Shown in pieces: positions 6,730 through 12,505 of a DNA stretch of 12,505 nt. This DNA comes from Solirubrobacteraceae bacterium (GTDB taxonomy: Bacteria; Actinomycetota; Thermoleophilia; Solirubrobacterales; Solirubrobacteraceae). The first letter of the stretch is position 1. Every line of letters starts with the position of its first letter. Position numbers and translations under genes: made by a program. The DNA lies in the NCBI GenBank assembly GCA_025455895.1, contig JALOLQ010000031.1, positions 1 to 12,505 of the forward strand. The letters are read 5' to 3'. The notes under the pieces were generated by a model. The model was not told the DNA's origin, did no database searches, and saw only the letters and a list, made by a program, of their open reading frames with translations.

Positions 6730-7546
6730 TGTCCGGCCCCCGCGACGAGCGCCGTCTCGAGCCGGCCCGCGTCCACCACCGGGCCGTCGACGCAGACGCG
6801 CAGGTACCCGCCGCCGCGCACCGGCACGACGCAGCCGAAGCAGGCCCCGAAGCCGCAGGCCATGCCGGCCTCGAGCGCGAGCTGCGCCTCGACGCCGAGC
6901 TCGGCGCACAGCGCGCGGACCGCTTCGAGCATCGGCGGCGGCCCGCAGCTGTAGACGACCGCCGCGCCGCCGGCCTCCAGCTCGTCGCGCAGCAGGTCGG
7001 TCACGAGGCCGTGATGGCCGACCGAGCCGTCGTCGGTCGCCACCCGGGCGCCATGGAGGAGCTCGGCCCCGGCGGCGTGGGCCGCGTCGCGGAAGCCGAG
7101 CAGCGCCGCCGCGGGCACGCCGCGGGCGCGCAGGTCGTCCTGGAGGATCGCCAGCGGCGCCGTGCCGACCCCGCCGCCGCAGAGGATCGCCCGGCGCCCG
7201 TCGCCGGGCCCGGAGAACCCGGTCCCGAGCGGCCCGGTGAGCCAGAGCTCGTCGCCCGGGCCCAGCTCGCACAGGCGCCCGGTGCCGGGGCCGACGTCCT
7301 CGAGCATGAAGTGCAGGCCGGCCGCGTCGGCGCGCTGGACCGAGAACGCGCGGGGCAGGAACGGGCGCTCGTCCGGGCCGCCGCCCCAGCGTTCGGCGGC
7401 GGCGAGCATGTAGAACTGGCCCGGCTGGGGCGCCGGGCCGTGCGGGTCGGGGGCGACGAGGACGACGTAGGCGCCGTGCTCGCGGCGTTCGGTCAGCGTG
7501 ACCGGCCGGCGCCCGAACGGGGCGACCTGCCGGCCGTCCGGCTCGC

Positions 7547-7550
<4 letters not shown>
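6726..7550 (-). CDS. pyrK: Dihydroorotate dehydrogenase electron-transfer subunit (FAD, 2Fe-2S)
   Basis: PyrK carries FAD and a [2Fe-2S] cluster and moves electrons from PyrD to NAD. The 274-residue product has the FAD motif RAFS (67-70) with the following GTGRL (89-93), the NAD-binding GGGVGTAPL (125-133), CGPPPML (202-208), and the cluster cysteines in ACGFGACFGC (Cys232, Cys237, Cys240) plus Cys253. All are spaced as in the ferredoxin-reductase-like PyrK family. The start is GTG at 7550, overlapping the carB stop as GTGA, with GGAG eight bases upstream. The same frame stays open far upstream inside carB, but that part is Arg-rich read-through. It is followed directly by pyrD with a four-base overlap, fitting a stoichiometric heterotetramer. 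Confidence 0.93.
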
Positions 7551-10636
<3,086 letters not shown>

Positions 10637-10639
10637 CGC

Positions 10640-11688
10640 CTAGGCCTGCGCCTTCACCTGGTCGAGGAAGCGGTCGAAGAGATACAGCGAGTCGTTGGGC
10701 CCCGGTCCCGCCTCGGGGTGGTACTGCACCGTCCCGCCGGGGACGTCGAGCAGCGTGAGGCCCTCGACGGTGCGGTCGTAGAGGTTCACGTGGCTGAGCT
10801 CGGCGGCGCCGAAGTCGGTCTCCCAGCGCACGGGCTCGTCGGCCTCCACGCGCAGGCCGCCGTCGGGCGCGGCGACCGCGAAGCCGTGGTTCTGCGAGGT
10901 GATCTCGATCCGCCCGGTGCGCAGGTCCTTCACCGGGTGGTTGCCGCCGCGGTGACGATCACCGCGCGCACCGTCTCGACGACGTAGTCCAGCGCGGCCG
11001 GGTCGCCGGGTCCGTTGGCGAGGAACACCGCGTCCGGATCGCCGGCGAGCAGCTCGTCGGGACCCACCGTGCACGGGTGCAGGTCGACCTGCGCGCCGCG
11101 CTGCACGAGCTCGCGCACGATCGAGAGCTTGATGCCGGTGTCGATCGCCGCGATCCGCGGTCCGCCGCCGCCGGCGCCGTGCGTGCTCATCGCCTCGGGC
11201 GTCACCTCGCGCGCGAGGTCGAGGCCGCTCATCGGCGCCTCGGCGCGGACCTGCTCGAGCGCGGCGACCTCGGCGATCGTCGCGGCGAAGAGCCCGCCGC
11301 GCATCGCGCCGGCGCTGCGGATGTGGCGCACGAGCCGGCGCGTGTCGACGCCGGTGATCGCGGGCACGCCGCAGTCGGTCAGCCAGTCCAGCCAGCCGCG
11401 CTCGGCGGTCGGCGCGTCGTCGCGGTCCACCGCGGCGCGCATGACGACGGCGCGCGCGTGGATGCGGTCGCTCTCCATCGCCTCGCCGCTGACCCCGTAG
11501 TTGCCGATGTGCGGGTAGGTGAAGGTGATGATCTGGTGGGCGAACGACGGGTCGGTGACCGACTCCTGGTAGCCGCTCATGCCGGTGGTGAAGACGACCT
11601 CGCCGGTGGCGGGCGCGTCGGCGCCGCAGAGCTCGCCGTCGAAGCGGCTGCCGTCCTCGAGCAGCACGTAGCCGGGCCTCGTGGCCAT
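10640..11688 (-). pseudogene. carA: Carbamoyl phosphate synthase small subunit, internal deletion and frameshift
   Basis: CarA releases ammonia from glutamine for CarB. The first frame (ATG 11688 to a stop at 10930) gives 244 genuine residues: the small-subunit N-terminal domain, for example TTGMSGYQESVTDPSF and PHIGNYGV, then IAAIDTGIKLSIVREL and VFLANGPGDPAALDYVVETV of the glutaminase domain, then eight nonsense residues. The rest of the domain continues in another frame from HRGGNHPVKDL to the TAG at 10640, including SQNHGFAV and QYHPEAGPGP with the catalytic His and Glu. About 29 residues plus one base are missing between them, including the nucleophilic Cys motif (GICLGHQ in E. coli). 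Restoring about 88 bases would give about 378 residues, the family length. It lies between the hydrolase gene (1-base overlap) and carB. A real pseudogene or an assembly error fit equally. Confidence 0.88.
10948..10966. repeat. Perfect inverted repeat at the carA deletion point
   Basis: On the minus strand the sequence is CGCGGTGATCGTCACCGCG: eight-base arms that are exact reverse complements around a three-base centre (TCG). From the reading frames on each side, the deletion join falls at about 10956/10957, inside the loop. The left arm encodes the end of the upstream carA part and the right arm the beginning of the downstream part, so in an intact gene the arms would lie about 90 bases apart. 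Confidence 0.75.
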
Positions 11689-12227
11689 CAGCGGATCAAC
11701 CCCTGGACCGCCTTGAAGTCGTCCGTGCCCGCGCGGCCCACGAGCTCGAACAGCGCCATCTCGGTACCCGACAGCGTCGCCCCGGCGCGCTCCATGCGCT
11801 CCAGGCCCAGCGCCCGGTCGCTCGCGCGGCGCGAGCCGGCCGCGTCGGCGGCGACGTGCACCTCCGTGCCCTCGGCGAGCAGGTCGAGCACCGTCTGGCT
11901 GACGCAGACGTGGGTCTCGACCCCGCAGACGAGCGCCTGGTCGCGGCCCTGCAGGCCGAAGCCCTCGGCGCGCGCGGCGGAGAAGACCGTCTTGGGCAGG
12001 CGCGGCGTCACGCCCAGGTGCTCGAGCACCTCGGGCACCGTCTCGCCCAGGCCGCGCGGGTATTGCTCGGTGACGACGACCGGCAGGCCGAGCACGCGGG
12101 CGCCCTGCACGAGGATCGCGGTACGGCGGGCGATCTCGCCGAAGCCCTCGACCGCCGGGCGGAACGCCTCCTGTACGTCGATCACGACGAGCGCCGCGCG
12201 CTCGCGCTCGAGCATCCCGGCGCTCAC
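11688..12227 (-). CDS. Isochorismatase-family cysteine hydrolase
   Basis: The 179-residue product is a full-length member of the isochorismatase-like hydrolases. The expected catalytic triad is Asp17 (VVIDVQ), Lys79 (LPKTVFSA) and Cys108 (GVETHVCVSQ), with the cis-peptide region GVETH just before the Cys. The VVTEQYPRGLG stretch (51-61) and the C-terminal DDFKAVQGLIR resemble the ISOC1/ISOC2-like subgroup. The family hydrolyses amides, ureido compounds or enol ethers, and the substrate cannot be read from sequence. The start is GTG at 12227: it overlaps the pyrC stop as GTGA and has GGAGG six bases upstream. ATG 12215 is a weaker alternative. The stop overlaps carA's ATG by one base, so the gene is embedded in the pyrimidine operon. 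A nicotinamidase or RutB-like role is possible but unproven. Confidence 0.88.
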   Translation of the reverse strand: MSAGMLERERAALVVIDVQEAFRPAVEGFGEIARRTAILVQGARVLGLPVVVTEQYPRGLGETVPEVLEHLGVTPRLPKTVFSAARAEGFGLQGRDQALVCGVETHVCVSQTVLDLLAEGTEVHVAADAAGSRRASDRALGLERMERAGATLSGTEMALFELVGRAGTDDFKAVQGLIR

Positions 12228-12505
12228 GAGCGGCCTCCGGGTTCGGGCGCGGCGCTGACCGCGAAGCTGCGCTCGCGGTAGGCCACGGCGCCGGCGGCGA
12301 CGGTGAGCAGCACCCGGCCGCGCAGCTCGCGGCCGTCGAAGCAGCAGTTCGCCGAACGGCTCTCGTAGCCGTCCTCGCCGGCCGTCCAGAGCGCCTCGAG
12401 GTCGACGAGCGTCAGGTTCGCGGGCTCGCCGGCCATGATCCGCGGCACGGGGATCCCGAAGCGCGCGCCGCCGGCGGTCATCCGCTCGACGAGCAGGCCG
12501 AGGCC
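12224..12505 (-). CDS. pyrC: Dihydroorotase, C-terminal part (partial, runs off right edge)
   Basis: The last 93 residues are present; the 5' part lies beyond the window. The frame is open to the edge, reading GLGLLVERMTAGGARFGIPV at its beginning, so ATG 12481 is internal and not the start. GEPANLTLVDLEALWTAG and RGRVLLTVAAGAVAYRER are typical of the C-terminal beta-sandwich of amidohydrolase-type (class I) dihydroorotases, which close carbamoyl aspartate to dihydroorotate. The metal-binding His and Lys residues are upstream and cannot be checked. The identity rests on these motifs plus the position at the head of carA-carB-pyrK-pyrD. Its stop overlaps the next gene's start in GTGA. Confidence 0.85.
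   Translation of the reverse strand, partial: GLGLLVERMTAGGARFGIPVPRIMAGEPANLTLVDLEALWTAGEDGYESRSANCCFDGRELRGRVLLTVAAGAVAYRERSFAVSAAPEPGGRS

Noticed and set aside
10640..11074. The second carA frame as an independent small gene
   Set aside because: The first ~40 residues of that frame are Arg-rich nonsense opposite to real CarA coding in the other frame; homology begins exactly at the deletion join, so it is the broken tail of carA.

Overview
The window is very GC-rich bacterial DNA with every supportable gene on the minus strand, so the genes read from right to left. An actinobacterial-type integration host factor (mIHF) next to gmk and rpoZ, many GTG/TTG starts and tightly overlapping genes point to an Actinomycetota genome. 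The class 1B PyrD/PyrK pair and the DUF58 protein with a 'PGTPASRI' motif make me favour the Thermoleophilia (Solirubrobacterales-like), but that is an inference from memory, not a phylogeny.

Right part (12505 down to 5851): a pyrimidine-biosynthesis operon. Its order is dihydroorotase pyrC (only the C-terminal part is in the window), an isochorismatase-family cysteine hydrolase, carA, carB, pyrK and pyrD. Neighbours overlap by 1-4 bases or are 3 bases apart, as expected for one translationally coupled mRNA. Together they supply carbamoyl phosphate (CarAB), the dihydroorotate ring (PyrC) and NAD-linked oxidation to orotate (PyrD with PyrK). pyrF is not between pyrD and the next gene.

The most notable feature is carA. 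It is broken into two frames, and about 88 bases coding for the glutaminase nucleophile region (the GICLGHQ-type motif) are absent. The join lies in the centre of a perfect 8+8 bp inverted repeat. This is either a real lesion in a gene needed for pyrimidine and arginine synthesis or a sequencing/assembly deletion. carB is intact in frame but lacks about 43 residues of its central oligomerisation domain compared with the E. coli enzyme.

Centre (5850 to 5690): a 161-bp, noticeably AT-richer gap with a cluster of three inverted repeats and a -35/-10 pair just before mihF. It is probably the boundary between the two operons and a regulatory region.

Left part (5689 down to 1): mihF (nucleoid protein), gmk (guanylate kinase), rpoZ (RNA polymerase omega), coaBC (coenzyme A synthesis), then a MoxR ATPase, a DUF58 protein and the membrane half of a TgpA-like transglutaminase that runs off the left edge. 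The last three form a known conserved trio thought to work at the cell envelope; here they are coupled directly to coaBC.

I saw no tRNA, rRNA, CRISPR array, insertion sequence or phage gene. Apart from the carA lesion and the short CarB, this is mainly a housekeeping region, and I do not see a convincing new multi-gene system.
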